Origin: Lachnospiraceae bacterium
Lineage (GTDB): Bacteria > Bacillota > Clostridia > Lachnospirales > Lachnospiraceae
Length of the DNA: 24,328 bases
Direction of reading: 5' to 3'
NCBI GenBank assembly: GCA_021153325.1
Contig: JAGKTQ010000030.1
Location: 1-24,328, forward strand
Part shown: positions 15,793 through 22,525 of the stretch, piece by piece
How the letters are laid out: the number at the start of each line of letters is the position of its first letter
Numbering within the stretch: the stretch's first letter is position 1
Position numbers and translations under genes: made by a program
Notes under the pieces: generated by a model
Told to the model about the DNA's origin: nothing
Database searches by the model: none
What the model saw: the letters and a program-made list of their open reading frames with translations, nothing else

Positions 15793-16980
15793 TTAGGCTT
15801 CGTATTTTTTAACGATTGTAGAGCAGCCCATACCGCCACCGATACAAAGTGTTGCAAGACCTGTCTTAGCATCTTTTGCTTCCATTTCATGAAGCAATGT
15901 AACTAAGATACGGCATCCTGAAGCACCTACCGGGTGTCCTAATGCGATAGCACCACCGTTTGGATTGAGCTGTTTGTCAACATCAATTCCTAAATCTCTT
16001 CCTACTGCGATAGACTGTGCAGCAAAAGCTTCGTTTGCTTCGATGATATCGAAGTCTTCGATCTTCATTCCTGTTTTAGCCATAACTTTCTGTGTAGAAG
16101 CAACTGGTCCGATACCCATAACTTCAGGTCTAACACCTGCAAGAGCACCTGCAACCCATTCAGCCATAGGTTTAACACCTAATTCTTTTGCTTTTTCTTC
16201 GCTCATTACAACGATTGCTGCTGCACCATCATTGATACCTGATGCATTACCAGCTGTAACATATTTATCTTTGTTGATTGGACGAAGTTTAGCTAAACCT
16301 TCTATTGTAGAACCAGCACGAGGACCTTCATCTACTTTGAATTCTACCATTTCTTTTTTCTTCTTAACCATTACAGGTACGATTTCTTTATCGAATGCTC
16401 CTGCTTTCTGAGCAGCTTCTGCTTTCTGCTGGCTCTTAAGAGCAAACTCATCTAATTCTTCACGAGTAATCTTCCATTCATCACAGATATTGTCTGCTGT
16501 CTGGATCATGTGATAGTTGTTGAATGCATCCCATAATGCATCATTTACCATAGTATCTACTAATGTACCATTGTTCATTCTATATCCGAAACGTGCATTA
16601 GGAAGTGCAAATGGTGCCATAGACATGTTTTCCATACCACCTGCAACAACGATGTCAGCTTCGCCAGCCATGATCATCTGTGCTGCCATATTTACACAGT
16701 TAAGACCAGAACCACATACTACGTTAATAGTAACTGCTGGAACCTCGATTGGAAGACCTGCTTTGATGGAAGCCTGACGAGCTACGTTCTGTCCAAGACC
16801 TGCCTGGATTACGCATCCCATATATACCTGATCTACTGCTTCCGGAGCAACACCTGCTCTGTTCAATGCTTCTTTAATTACGATAGAACCAAGTTCTGCT
16901 GCAGGAGTAGTAGAAAGACTTCCTCCCATTGTTCCGATTGCGGTACGGCATGCACCTGCTAATACAACTTTCTTTGCCAT
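15793..16980 (-). CDS. thl: Acetyl-CoA C-acetyltransferase (thiolase)
   Basis: Condenses two acetyl-CoA to acetoacetyl-CoA, the entry step of butyrate synthesis. The 395-residue biosynthetic thiolase shows the full catalytic triad: Cys89 in NVVCGSG, His349 in ALGHPVGASG and Cys379 in LCIGGGMG. ATG 16980 is preceded by GGAGG at 9 nt; in-frame codons further upstream overlap the ribosome site and are disfavoured. It is first in the thl-crt-hbd-bcd-etfB-etfA operon, behind a strong promoter and a leader of about 79 nt. In many Clostridium species thl lies elsewhere, so its presence here fits gut Lachnospiraceae. Confidence 0.96.
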   Translation of the reverse strand: MAKKVVLAGACRTAIGTMGGSLSTTPAAELGSIVIKEALNRAGVAPEAVDQVYMGCVIQAGLGQNVARQASIKAGLPIEVPAVTINVVCGSGLNCVNMAAQMIMAGEADIVVAGGMENMSMAPFALPNARFGYRMNNGTLVDTMVNDALWDAFNNYHMIQTADNICDEWKITREELDEFALKSQQKAEAAQKAGAFDKEIVPVMVKKKKEMVEFKVDEGPRAGSTIEGLAKLRPINKDKYVTAGNASGINDGAAAIVVMSEEKAKELGVKPMAEWVAGALAGVRPEVMGIGPVASTQKVMAKTGMKIEDFDIIEANEAFAAQSIAVGRDLGIDVDKQLNPNGGAIALGHPVGASGCRILVTLLHEMEAKDAKTGLATLCIGGGMGCSTIVKKYEA

Positions 16981-17008
16981 ATTTCTTTTCCTCCATAATC
17001 TCAAAACG

Positions 17009-17054
17009 CCCTATTTCCATAGGCTTTACAATGATTGTTATTTTTTTATCATTG
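17009..17054 (-). other. Structured 5' leader of thl
   Basis: In the about 79-nt thl leader, 7-bp arms CAATGAT and ATCATTG (17029-17035 with 17048-17054) flank an A-rich loop, and CCTAT-4-ATAGG (17010-17023) forms a small second hairpin. Neither carries a terminator U-run. They may stabilise the mRNA. No known riboswitch was recognised. Confidence 0.35.
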
Positions 17055-17057
17055 CCA

Positions 17058-17075
17058 TTGTTTATATTTTAACAT
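17058..17075. promoter_or_regulatory. Putative Rex operator at the thl promoter
   Basis: TTGTTTA-TATT-TTAACAT matches 12 of 14 fixed positions of the clostridial Rex operator TTGTTAA-N4-TTAACAA. It covers the -10 hexamer (17066-17071) and the predicted start point. Rex is an NADH/NAD+-sensing repressor known to control thl and crt-bcd genes in clostridia; binding here is inferred. Confidence 0.6.
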
Positions 17076-17094
17076 AGGGCATATCGTTTTGCAA
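17066..17094 (-). promoter_or_regulatory. Promoter of the thl-etfA operon
   Basis: On the minus strand, TTGCAA (17089-17094) and TAAAAT (17066-17071) are separated by 17 bp. The predicted start is near 17059. It begins immediately downstream of the M23 peptidase terminator hairpin. Confidence 0.7.
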
Positions 17095-17106
17095 TGTGTA
17101 AATGCA

Positions 17107-17140
17107 AAAATTATCATTTATTCTCTTTTTTGATAATTTT
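17107..17140 (-). terminator. Hairpin overlapping the end of the M23 peptidase gene
   Basis: AAAATTATCA (17107-17116) and TGATAATTTT (17131-17140) form a perfect 10-bp stem around a 14-nt loop. Read leftward it spans the last codons and the stop of the M23 gene (17118-17120) and ends in TTTTTGC. The stem has few G/C pairs, so it may be a weak terminator. Confidence 0.55.
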
Positions 17141-18161
17141 CTACTTCTGTATCCACCATTTCATACTTTCTTTTCCACTCTTTTGTGTCGCCGACCTTTT
17201 CCACTTCACTACGGTTTTTATATAGAAATCTTGCAAGCTGATAGCAGTCGATCCATATTTCCTTGCCTTCTTCTCGCCGCTTTTCATCAAAAATAAGCTC
17301 GATGCCAACGTGAAGATGCGTCACTTTGATATTGTTCACATTTTCCTCCGTACTGTAACCGGTGTGCCCCATGTAGCCGATCACATCTCCTGCCGTTACT
17401 ACACTGCCTTCCTCCAGCCCTTCCGCATACGGATAATTCTGCCGCAAATGGGCATAATAATAATATCGTTTATTATCAAAACTGCGTATGCCAATACGCC
17501 ATCCTCCATACTGATTCCAACCGATCGCCTCTACTACACCGGATTCGATTGCAATGATCGGTGTTCCGGTCTGCCCCATCATGTCGTGTCCCAAATGCGG
17601 TCTGGAATAGCCATAGCTTCTGGAGGTTCCGAAATCATCATAATCATTATATTCAAACCCTTTTGCGATTGGCGAAAAGACTTTTAAACCATAACGGCTC
17701 TCCCATACCGTTTTCCCATCCTCACCTACTGTCTGTATTTTATACTCCCCCACATAATTTCCAAGCACTGCCGAATAAGCCTGATAATAATAATCGTAAT
17801 ATTTTAAATCCTTTGCCGCTTCTGCAATAGTCGTATCCCCACTTTTGACCTGCTCCGTAATTTTTTCTATTTCAGATTCCATACCACCTTTTAACTCTCC
17901 ACCATTTTTCGCCGCCAAATAGGCGAGCAGCTCTACCCAGTCGATATGAATGTCCTCTTTGTAAGTGGAAATGTCCACATCATACGCATTGCAAAGAGCC
18001 TCGTAAGAGACATTAAAATCCAACCATTTGATCGTCTCTCCCTCTGCAAGTGTTTCCACTGTCTTCTCCGCCTTATTATGTACGAAAAAAGAAAAACACA
18101 CCCCAAAAGCAAGCAGCAGTATTAGGAGAATGTGCTTTCGTTTTTGTATATATCTGATCAT
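17118..18161 (-). CDS. Membrane-anchored M23 (LytM-type) metallopeptidase
   Basis: Predicted cell-wall endopeptidase of 347 residues. A basic N-terminus (MIRYIQKRKH) is followed by one membrane segment at about 11-27, leaving the rest outside the membrane. Zinc-site residues of family M23 are intact: His189 and Asp193 in RPHLGHD, and His284 in THLHVG, with His238 in YYAHL also conserved. The region 35-165 before the catalytic domain is specific to this protein and not recognised. AGAGGA is 5 nt before the ATG. A TATAAT-like hexamer lies at 18201-18206 on the minus strand, but without a clear -35. It stands as a single gene between hpf and thl. The sporulation protein SpoIIQ also has an M23 domain, but this protein is longer and nothing here ties it to sporulation. 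Confidence 0.88.
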   Translation of the reverse strand: MIRYIQKRKHILLILLLAFGVCFSFFVHNKAEKTVETLAEGETIKWLDFNVSYEALCNAYDVDISTYKEDIHIDWVELLAYLAAKNGGELKGGMESEIEKITEQVKSGDTTIAEAAKDLKYYDYYYQAYSAVLGNYVGEYKIQTVGEDGKTVWESRYGLKVFSPIAKGFEYNDYDDFGTSRSYGYSRPHLGHDMMGQTGTPIIAIESGVVEAIGWNQYGGWRIGIRSFDNKRYYYYAHLRQNYPYAEGLEEGSVVTAGDVIGYMGHTGYSTEENVNNIKVTHLHVGIELIFDEKRREEGKEIWIDCYQLARFLYKNRSEVEKVGDTKEWKRKYEMVDTEVENYQKRE

Positions 18162-18277
18162 CTACTTCCTCTTTTTCCCGTCATAAGCATTTTCAGCTTA
18201 ATTATATTCGACATTCGATTCACATATTCAGTTTATGCTTTATTTTCCTTGCTCTCATGAACGCATTTTCCTATCAA

Positions 18278-18309
18278 AAAAGGAACTGCATATCCGTGCA
18301 GTTCCTTTT
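18278..18309 (-). terminator. Terminator of hpf
   Basis: A perfect 13-bp stem (18278-18290 with 18297-18309) has a 6-nt loop and, read leftward, is followed by a run of Ts. It lies 36 nt after the hpf stop and is the cleanest intrinsic terminator in the window. Confidence 0.88.
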
Positions 18310-18345
18310 ACTCATTTATTTCATTTTGCTACCCCACATAAGACC

Positions 18346-18873
18346 TTATACTTCTGGCTCGATCAAACCATACGTATTACCTTTTCTCTTGTAAACCACA
18401 TTTACTTCGTCTGTTTCTGCATTGCAGAATACGAAGAAATTGTGTCCTAACAGTTCCATCTGAATGCAAGCATCTTCTGGATACATCGGTTTAATATCAA
18501 ATTTCTTAGTACGAACGATCTGAATTTCTTCCTCATCCATATAATCTTTTTCGATGAAATCCTGACTGAAGAATCCTGCTGACTGCTTCTTGTCCACTAA
18601 TTTTGTTTTATACTTCTTCAGCTGTCTCTCAATGATCTCTTCCACCAGATCAATAGAAACATACATATCATTACTTACCTGCTCTGAACGAATGATATTT
18701 CCTTTCACAGGAATTGTAACTTCAATTTTCTGACGATCTTTTTCTACACTCATTGTAACGTGTACTTCCGTATCGGAGGTGAAGTATTTTTCCAGTTTTC
18801 CAATTTTGTCTTCTACTGCTGCTCGTAATCCTTCTGTTACTTCAATGTTTCTTCCGCTAATAATAAATTTCAT
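18346..18873 (-). CDS. hpf: Ribosome hibernation promoting factor, long form
   Basis: Binds the 30S subunit and dimerises 70S ribosomes into inactive 100S particles in stationary phase. The 175-residue long form has an N-terminal S30AE domain (MKFIISGRNIEVTEGLR to about residue 97), a charged linker and the C-terminal dimerisation domain (about 118-175, KKFDIKPMYPEDACIQMELLGH). ATG 18873 is preferred, 9 nt after AAGGG; an ATG three codons earlier touches the ribosome site. It is a single gene with its own promoter and terminator. The large gene-free region upstream holds DnaA boxes. Confidence 0.95.
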   Translation of the reverse strand: MKFIISGRNIEVTEGLRAAVEDKIGKLEKYFTSDTEVHVTMSVEKDRQKIEVTIPVKGNIIRSEQVSNDMYVSIDLVEEIIERQLKKYKTKLVDKKQSAGFFSQDFIEKDYMDEEEIQIVRTKKFDIKPMYPEDACIQMELLGHNFFVFCNAETDEVNVVYKRKGNTYGLIEPEV

Positions 18874-18908
18874 GCTAATCATCCCTTCCGATTAATTATT
18901 GTACGAAC

Positions 18909-18938
18909 ATTATACCACAAAGCTTATTCTTTTTACAA
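18909..18938 (-). promoter_or_regulatory. Promoter of hpf
   Basis: On the minus strand, TTGTAA (18933-18938) and a perfect TATAAT (18909-18914) are 18 bp apart. The predicted start near 18902 leaves a leader of about 29 nt, reaching to the hpf ribosome site. Confidence 0.6.
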
Positions 18939-19331
18939 CAATTTGACAAAATTTACTTAAATTTTAGGCTCTTCTTTAACAAGGCAGAGAAACCACAGAT
19001 TTTTCCATTTTCAAGACTTTTAGCAAAAAAAATCGCAAATCGTTACAATTCACAAAACGCCCGTTCTAAAATTGGTCGTGTTTTTTCCACGTTTTTATTT
19101 TTTATTTTCTGTGGATAATGTGGATAACTTGGTGCATAAGTCAAAAATGCCGAATTTATGCGATTTCATTTTGTGGATAACTTTGTTAATAAATTTCTGC
19201 ACATTTCGGGCGTTTTTTTGGTTTTCTGATATATTTTGTGTATCTTGCACAAGTTTAAATCTGTCAATAAGAATTTGTTACTATTTTTATATTTTTTTAG
19301 AAAAAGTATGTGCATCGTTGGAACGAAGTGC
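18939..19331. other. Long gene-free AT-rich region
   Basis: No coding frame with a ribosome site or family resemblance was found. The stretch holds three DnaA boxes, AT-rich blocks on either side of them and several spaced inverted repeats (AAATCGCA 19030/TGCGATTT 19159; AAAACGCCCG 19054/CGGGCGTTTT 19207; GCATAA 19134/TTATGC 19156). No small RNA family was recognised. Confidence 0.6.
19110..19180 (-). promoter_or_regulatory. Cluster of three perfect DnaA boxes
   Basis: TGTGGATAA, the reverse complement of the consensus DnaA box TTATCCACA, occurs at 19110-19118, 19119-19127 (directly abutting) and 19172-19180, all in one orientation. DnaA binding is the established reading of this 9-mer. dnaA, dnaN and gyr genes are not in the window, so a regulatory or DnaA-titrating cluster is more likely than the main origin, but an origin function cannot be excluded. 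Confidence 0.7.
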
Positions 19332-19364
19332 TTTTAACTCATAGGAATTTCCTATGAGTTAAAA
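19332..19364. repeat. Near-perfect 33-bp palindrome
   Basis: A 16-bp stem (19332-19347 with 19349-19364) has a single central base. It abuts the P60-gene terminator, sharing its T-run, but has no U-run of its own. It may back up termination or be a protein-binding site. Confidence 0.6.
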
Positions 19365-19390
19365 AGGGTTGCACCTTATAGGTACAACCC
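19361..19390 (-). terminator. Terminator of the NlpC/P60 gene
   Basis: Read leftward, GGGTTG (19366-19371) pairs with CAACCC (19385-19390), with an inner ACCT/AGGT stem and one mismatch. It is followed by TTTTT (19361-19365). It lies 35 nt after the stop codon. Confidence 0.85.
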
Positions 19391-19425
19391 GCATGATTTT
19401 GAAAATATTTTATTGAAACTGTTTA

Positions 19426-20688
19426 TTAGAAAATTCTTCGTACAGCAAGTACTTGACGGTAGTCAGCATTGGATACGATGATACCTGTTTTTGATGTTGA
19501 TGCGTGTACGATCTGACCATTACCAATATACAGTGCAACGTGTCCTGAGTAACAGATAATGTCACCCGGCTGTGCTGCTGCCAAACCACCTTCTACATTT
19601 GATCCGGAACTTCTTAATGCGGATGAAGAATGTGGAAGACTTACACCATAATTTGCATAAACGCTCATAACGAATCCAGAACAGTCCGTACCATTTGTAA
19701 GACTGCTTCCTCCGTATACATACGGATTACCAACGAACTGTAATGCATAATTTGCTACAGCTGTACCAGTTTCACTTCCGCCGGAAGATGCCACTGTTGT
19801 TGTCTGTGTCTGCGTTGATTTTGATTCTGTCTGTGTTGTCTGCGCTGTTCTTTGAGCTTCTGCTGCTGCAGCTGCTTCTCTTGCTGCCTGACGCTCTGCC
19901 TCTTCTTTTGCAAGACGAGCTTCTTCTTCCGCTTTGGATTCAGCCTGAACAAATTCTGTAGTTAAAGTAACATAATCTGTGGAAACGTAACCGTCACCTT
20001 CCTCAATGTTAACTTTTACCCAGCCATCTAATTCTTCTGTTACGATCAAATCATCCTCGATCGGAACCATTCCGACTACAGGTGATTCAACTGTTGGCTC
20101 CTGTCTTACATACAAAGTTGTTGTAGTAACTGTTGCAATTCTTGTTCCTACTTCTTTTGCCAATTCTACTGCTTCTTCTCCAGTCACGCAGAATTCTGCT
20201 TTTACATATCCTGTCACAGAACCGGAAGTAATTTCATACCAGCCATCCTGCTCGGAAATAAATGTACCCACAGAGTTGTCATATAATTTTCCTACAACTT
20301 CTCCGTCTTCACTCGGTGTACTTCTTACATTCACGTAATTTGTAACCTGTGCGATAACAAGACTCTTAAAACTTTCTTCTTCTTCTGCTTCTTCAGCTGT
20401 CATTTCTTCTTCGACTTCTTCTGTCTGGACAGGCTGTTCAGCTACCGTAACTATTTCTTCAATCTTCTTTGTCTCTGTTGTATTTTCACTCACGCTTGCG
20501 GAATTTTCCGAAACGCTGTCTTTTAACGTTTGTAAAGTAGTGGTATTATCTGCTAATGCTAATGTTACACCAGCGGATGGAAGCACCTCGGATACGCCCC
20601 CTGCTGCAAATGCCGTCATATTAAATCCAAAAAAGGTAATTGCTGCTGTAAGACCACATACTGCGATTTTCAGTCTATGTTGTTTCAT
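19426..20688 (-). CDS. Secreted SH3-domain NlpC/P60 cell-wall hydrolase
   Basis: Predicted D,L-endopeptidase acting on peptidoglycan, 420 residues. A signal peptide (residues 1-28, cleavage probably at AFA/A) is followed by a Ser/Thr/Glu-rich stretch, two bacterial SH3 domains (about 113-168 and 184-241), a charged Ala/Glu helical linker (about 249-281), a Gln/Thr-rich low-complexity linker and the C-terminal NlpC/P60 domain. The catalytic Cys336 (TDCSGFV), His383 (SGHVALYIG) and His395 (IVHAS) are all present. GGAGG is 5 nt before ATG 20688; an ATG four codons earlier lies on the ribosome site. It is a single gene with its own promoter, a WalR-type box and a terminator. The build resembles WalRK-controlled wall hydrolases of other Firmicutes. 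Confidence 0.94.
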   Translation of the reverse strand: MKQHRLKIAVCGLTAAITFFGFNMTAFAAGGVSEVLPSAGVTLALADNTTTLQTLKDSVSENSASVSENTTETKKIEEIVTVAEQPVQTEEVEEEMTAEEAEEEESFKSLVIAQVTNYVNVRSTPSEDGEVVGKLYDNSVGTFISEQDGWYEITSGSVTGYVKAEFCVTGEEAVELAKEVGTRIATVTTTTLYVRQEPTVESPVVGMVPIEDDLIVTEELDGWVKVNIEEGDGYVSTDYVTLTTEFVQAESKAEEEARLAKEEAERQAAREAAAAAEAQRTAQTTQTESKSTQTQTTTVASSGGSETGTAVANYALQFVGNPYVYGGSSLTNGTDCSGFVMSVYANYGVSLPHSSSALRSSGSNVEGGLAAAQPGDIICYSGHVALYIGNGQIVHASTSKTGIIVSNADYRQVLAVRRIF

Positions 20689-20729
20689 CTTAACCTCCAT
20701 ATGCTTATCTCCCCATTAGATAAACATTT

Positions 20730-20746
20730 GTTACAAATTTGTTACA
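20730..20746 (-). promoter_or_regulatory. WalR (YycF)-type box in the P60 gene leader
   Basis: TGTAAC-AAATT-TGTAAC on the minus strand fits the WalR consensus TGTWAH-N5-TGTWAH at all 12 positions. The + strand, shifted by one base (20729-20745), reads TGTTAC-AAATT-TGTTAC and fits it too. It lies just downstream of the predicted start, where a bound regulator would more likely repress than activate. This is inferred from motif matching. Confidence 0.55.
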
Positions 20747-20756
20747 ACCGTAATAA

Positions 20757-20785
20757 ATAATAACACCGTTGTAATAGTTTGTCAA
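20757..20785 (-). promoter_or_regulatory. Promoter of the NlpC/P60 gene
   Basis: A perfect TTGACA (20780-20785) and TATTAT (20757-20762) lie 17 bp apart on the minus strand. A 7-bp inverted repeat (TTACAAC 20742-20748 with GTTGTAA 20768-20774) flanks the -10 region. The leader is about 60 nt. Confidence 0.8.
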
Positions 20786-20839
20786 CAGGCGGTAAAAATT
20801 GGTAAAAGAAAACAAAAATTTTGACAAAGTTTTTATAAA

Positions 20840-21751
20840 TTATTGGGAAAGTAAATAATCCTGTACACTCGTCACCGCATTCGCACCATCTGAAACTGCT
20901 GTTATGATCTGGCGCAATCGCTTGGTACGCACATCTCCTGCCGCAAAAATACCTGCTACACTTGTTCTTCCGTCTTCTCCTGCTTTAATATAGCCATTGT
21001 CATCCATATCCAACAGCCCTTCCACGAATGCGCTATTCGGATGTATTCCTACCGCAATAAAAATACCATCAATGGCTATTTCTTTTTCCTTTTCATCCTT
21101 GGTACTGCGGACGATCATTTTTTCCGTCTGCCCGTCTCCCTCTATAGAAGTCACGACCTGATTCCATAAAATTTCCACATTTGGCAATTCCCTTAAATTC
21201 TCCTGCAAAATCTTGGCAGCACGCAGTTCACCTCTTCGATGTACCAAATATACCTTTTCACAGCCTCTTGCCAAAAAGATAGCATCCTCTACTGCTACAT
21301 CACCGCCACCAACAACTGCCACGGTACGATTTCTGAAAAAAGCACCATCACAAGTCGCACAATAGGACACGCCCATTCCTGTCAATTCTTCTTCGCCCGG
21401 CACGCGCAGTTTTGCATGAGAAGCACCCGTTGCGATCAAGACTGTTTTGGTTTCATAACGATTTTTATCCGTAACAACTGTCTTTGCCTCTTCTCCATCC
21501 TCGATGCGTATAACAGATTCTTCGCAAAATGCAGCCTGCATTTTGTCCGCATGGGCACGGAACTGCATTCCCATATCAAATCCATTGATTCCAGGAAGAC
21601 CTAAGTAATTATCTACTTCATACGTAGTCAGTACCTGTCCGCCACTCATGCCGCTCTGCTCGATCACTAACAAATTTAATCCTGCTCTTTTTCCATAAAC
21701 CGTTGCCGACAGCCCCGCCGGTCCTGAACCAATAATAATTAAATCGTACAT
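20840..21751 (-). CDS. trxB: Thioredoxin reductase
   Basis: NADPH-dependent flavoprotein that reduces thioredoxin in the cytoplasm, 303 residues. It has the FAD-binding GSGPAG (8-13), the redox-active CATC (Cys131 and Cys134 in SYCATCDGAFF), the NADPH-binding GGGDVAVE (148-155) and the C-terminal FAD motif GIFAAGDVR. ATG 21751 has GAGG at 6 nt; a start 13 codons further upstream lacks this. It is the last of four same-strand genes, 51 nt after the SDR gene. No thioredoxin gene is near. No clear terminator follows; only a weak AT stem was seen. A ferredoxin-dependent relative is possible but the NADPH motif argues for the normal enzyme. Confidence 0.94.
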   Translation of the reverse strand: MYDLIIIGSGPAGLSATVYGKRAGLNLLVIEQSGMSGGQVLTTYEVDNYLGLPGINGFDMGMQFRAHADKMQAAFCEESVIRIEDGEEAKTVVTDKNRYETKTVLIATGASHAKLRVPGEEELTGMGVSYCATCDGAFFRNRTVAVVGGGDVAVEDAIFLARGCEKVYLVHRRGELRAAKILQENLRELPNVEILWNQVVTSIEGDGQTEKMIVRSTKDEKEKEIAIDGIFIAVGIHPNSAFVEGLLDMDDNGYIKAGEDGRTSVAGIFAAGDVRTKRLRQIITAVSDGANAVTSVQDYLLSQ

Positions 21752-21802
21752 ACTCTGCCTCATTTCCCTATTCTTTTTGAATAGCCACACTACAAACTTT
21801 TT

Positions 21803-22525
21803 CTACATCCAGCCGCCATCCAGTGTAATGACCTGACCTGTTAAATAATCATTTCCCTCTACAAGCTGTAATACAAGCTTTGCTACTTCCTCAGGCCGTC
21901 CGAACCTGTCTGCCGGTATCTCTTCCTGTAAAGCCGCCCTTTCTTCTTCCGAAAAACAGCCGTTCATTTGTGTATCGATCACGCCACATGCAATAGCATT
22001 TACCTGTATATTGCTAGGCGCCAGCTCTTTTGCCAATGCTTTTGTAAAAGCGTTCATTCCTCCTTTGGAGGCAGAATAAGCGACCTCCATAGATGCCCCA
22101 ACATTTCCCCAAACGGAGGAAATATTGATGATCTTTCCGCTCTTTTTTTGCACCATAAACGGTACTGCATGCCGACATACATAAAATAAGGAATTCAAAT
22201 TGGTATTCATCACCTGATCCCATTCCTCTAATGACATATCCGTCAAAAGTCCAATGTATGAAATGCCTGCGTTATTTATTACTATATCAATATCTTTTAT
22301 ATTTGCAAACAGCTCGTCCATACTTTTTGCATTTCCGGCATCGGCTAAAAATGCAGTCGCTTTTATATGGTACGTGCTTTCCAGTTCCTCACACATTCTG
22401 CTAAGCTCTGCGAAAGAATTTTTACAGGTCACATAAATATCATACCCGCTTCTTGCAAATTCTATTGCAATCGCTTTTCCAATCCCTCTGGAAGCTCCTG
22501 TTATCAATGCAGTCTTTCTTATCAT
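21803..22525 (-). CDS. ymfI: SDR oxidoreductase, probably EF-P 5-aminopentanone reductase type
   Basis: Short-chain dehydrogenase of 240 residues with TGASRGIG (9-16), NNAG (84-87) and the catalytic Ser137, Tyr150 and Lys154 (YSASK). The segment ISSVWGNVGASMEVAYSAS and the tail AKELAPSNIQVNAIACGVIDT resemble clostridial YmfI-type proteins, which reduce a 5-aminopentanone group on elongation factor P. This is from memory of the family, and the general FabG-like label is the safe fallback. The ATG overlaps the MATE stop codon by 4 nt (ATGA), so translation is coupled. No fatty-acid synthesis genes are nearby, which argues against the housekeeping FabG. Confidence 0.82.
   Translation of the reverse strand: MIRKTALITGASRGIGKAIAIEFARSGYDIYVTCKNSFAELSRMCEELESTYHIKATAFLADAGNAKSMDELFANIKDIDIVINNAGISYIGLLTDMSLEEWDQVMNTNLNSLFYVCRHAVPFMVQKKSGKIINISSVWGNVGASMEVAYSASKGGMNAFTKALAKELAPSNIQVNAIACGVIDTQMNGCFSEEERAALQEEIPADRFGRPEEVAKLVLQLVEGNDYLTGQVITLDGGWM

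Noticed and set aside
17118..18161. SpoIIQ-like sporulation role for the M23 peptidase and a sporulation sigma-factor promoter
   Set aside because: The protein is longer, its N-terminal region is not SpoIIQ-like and the upstream hexamers fit no sporulation sigma factor well.
18932..18948. WalR-like TGTCAA-N5-TGTAAA at the hpf promoter
   Set aside because: One mismatch to the consensus in very AT-rich sequence, and hpf is not a usual WalR target; likely chance.
18939..19331. Main chromosomal origin (oriC)
   Set aside because: Only three boxes and no dnaA, dnaN, recF, gyrB or rpmH nearby; kept as a DnaA-box cluster instead.
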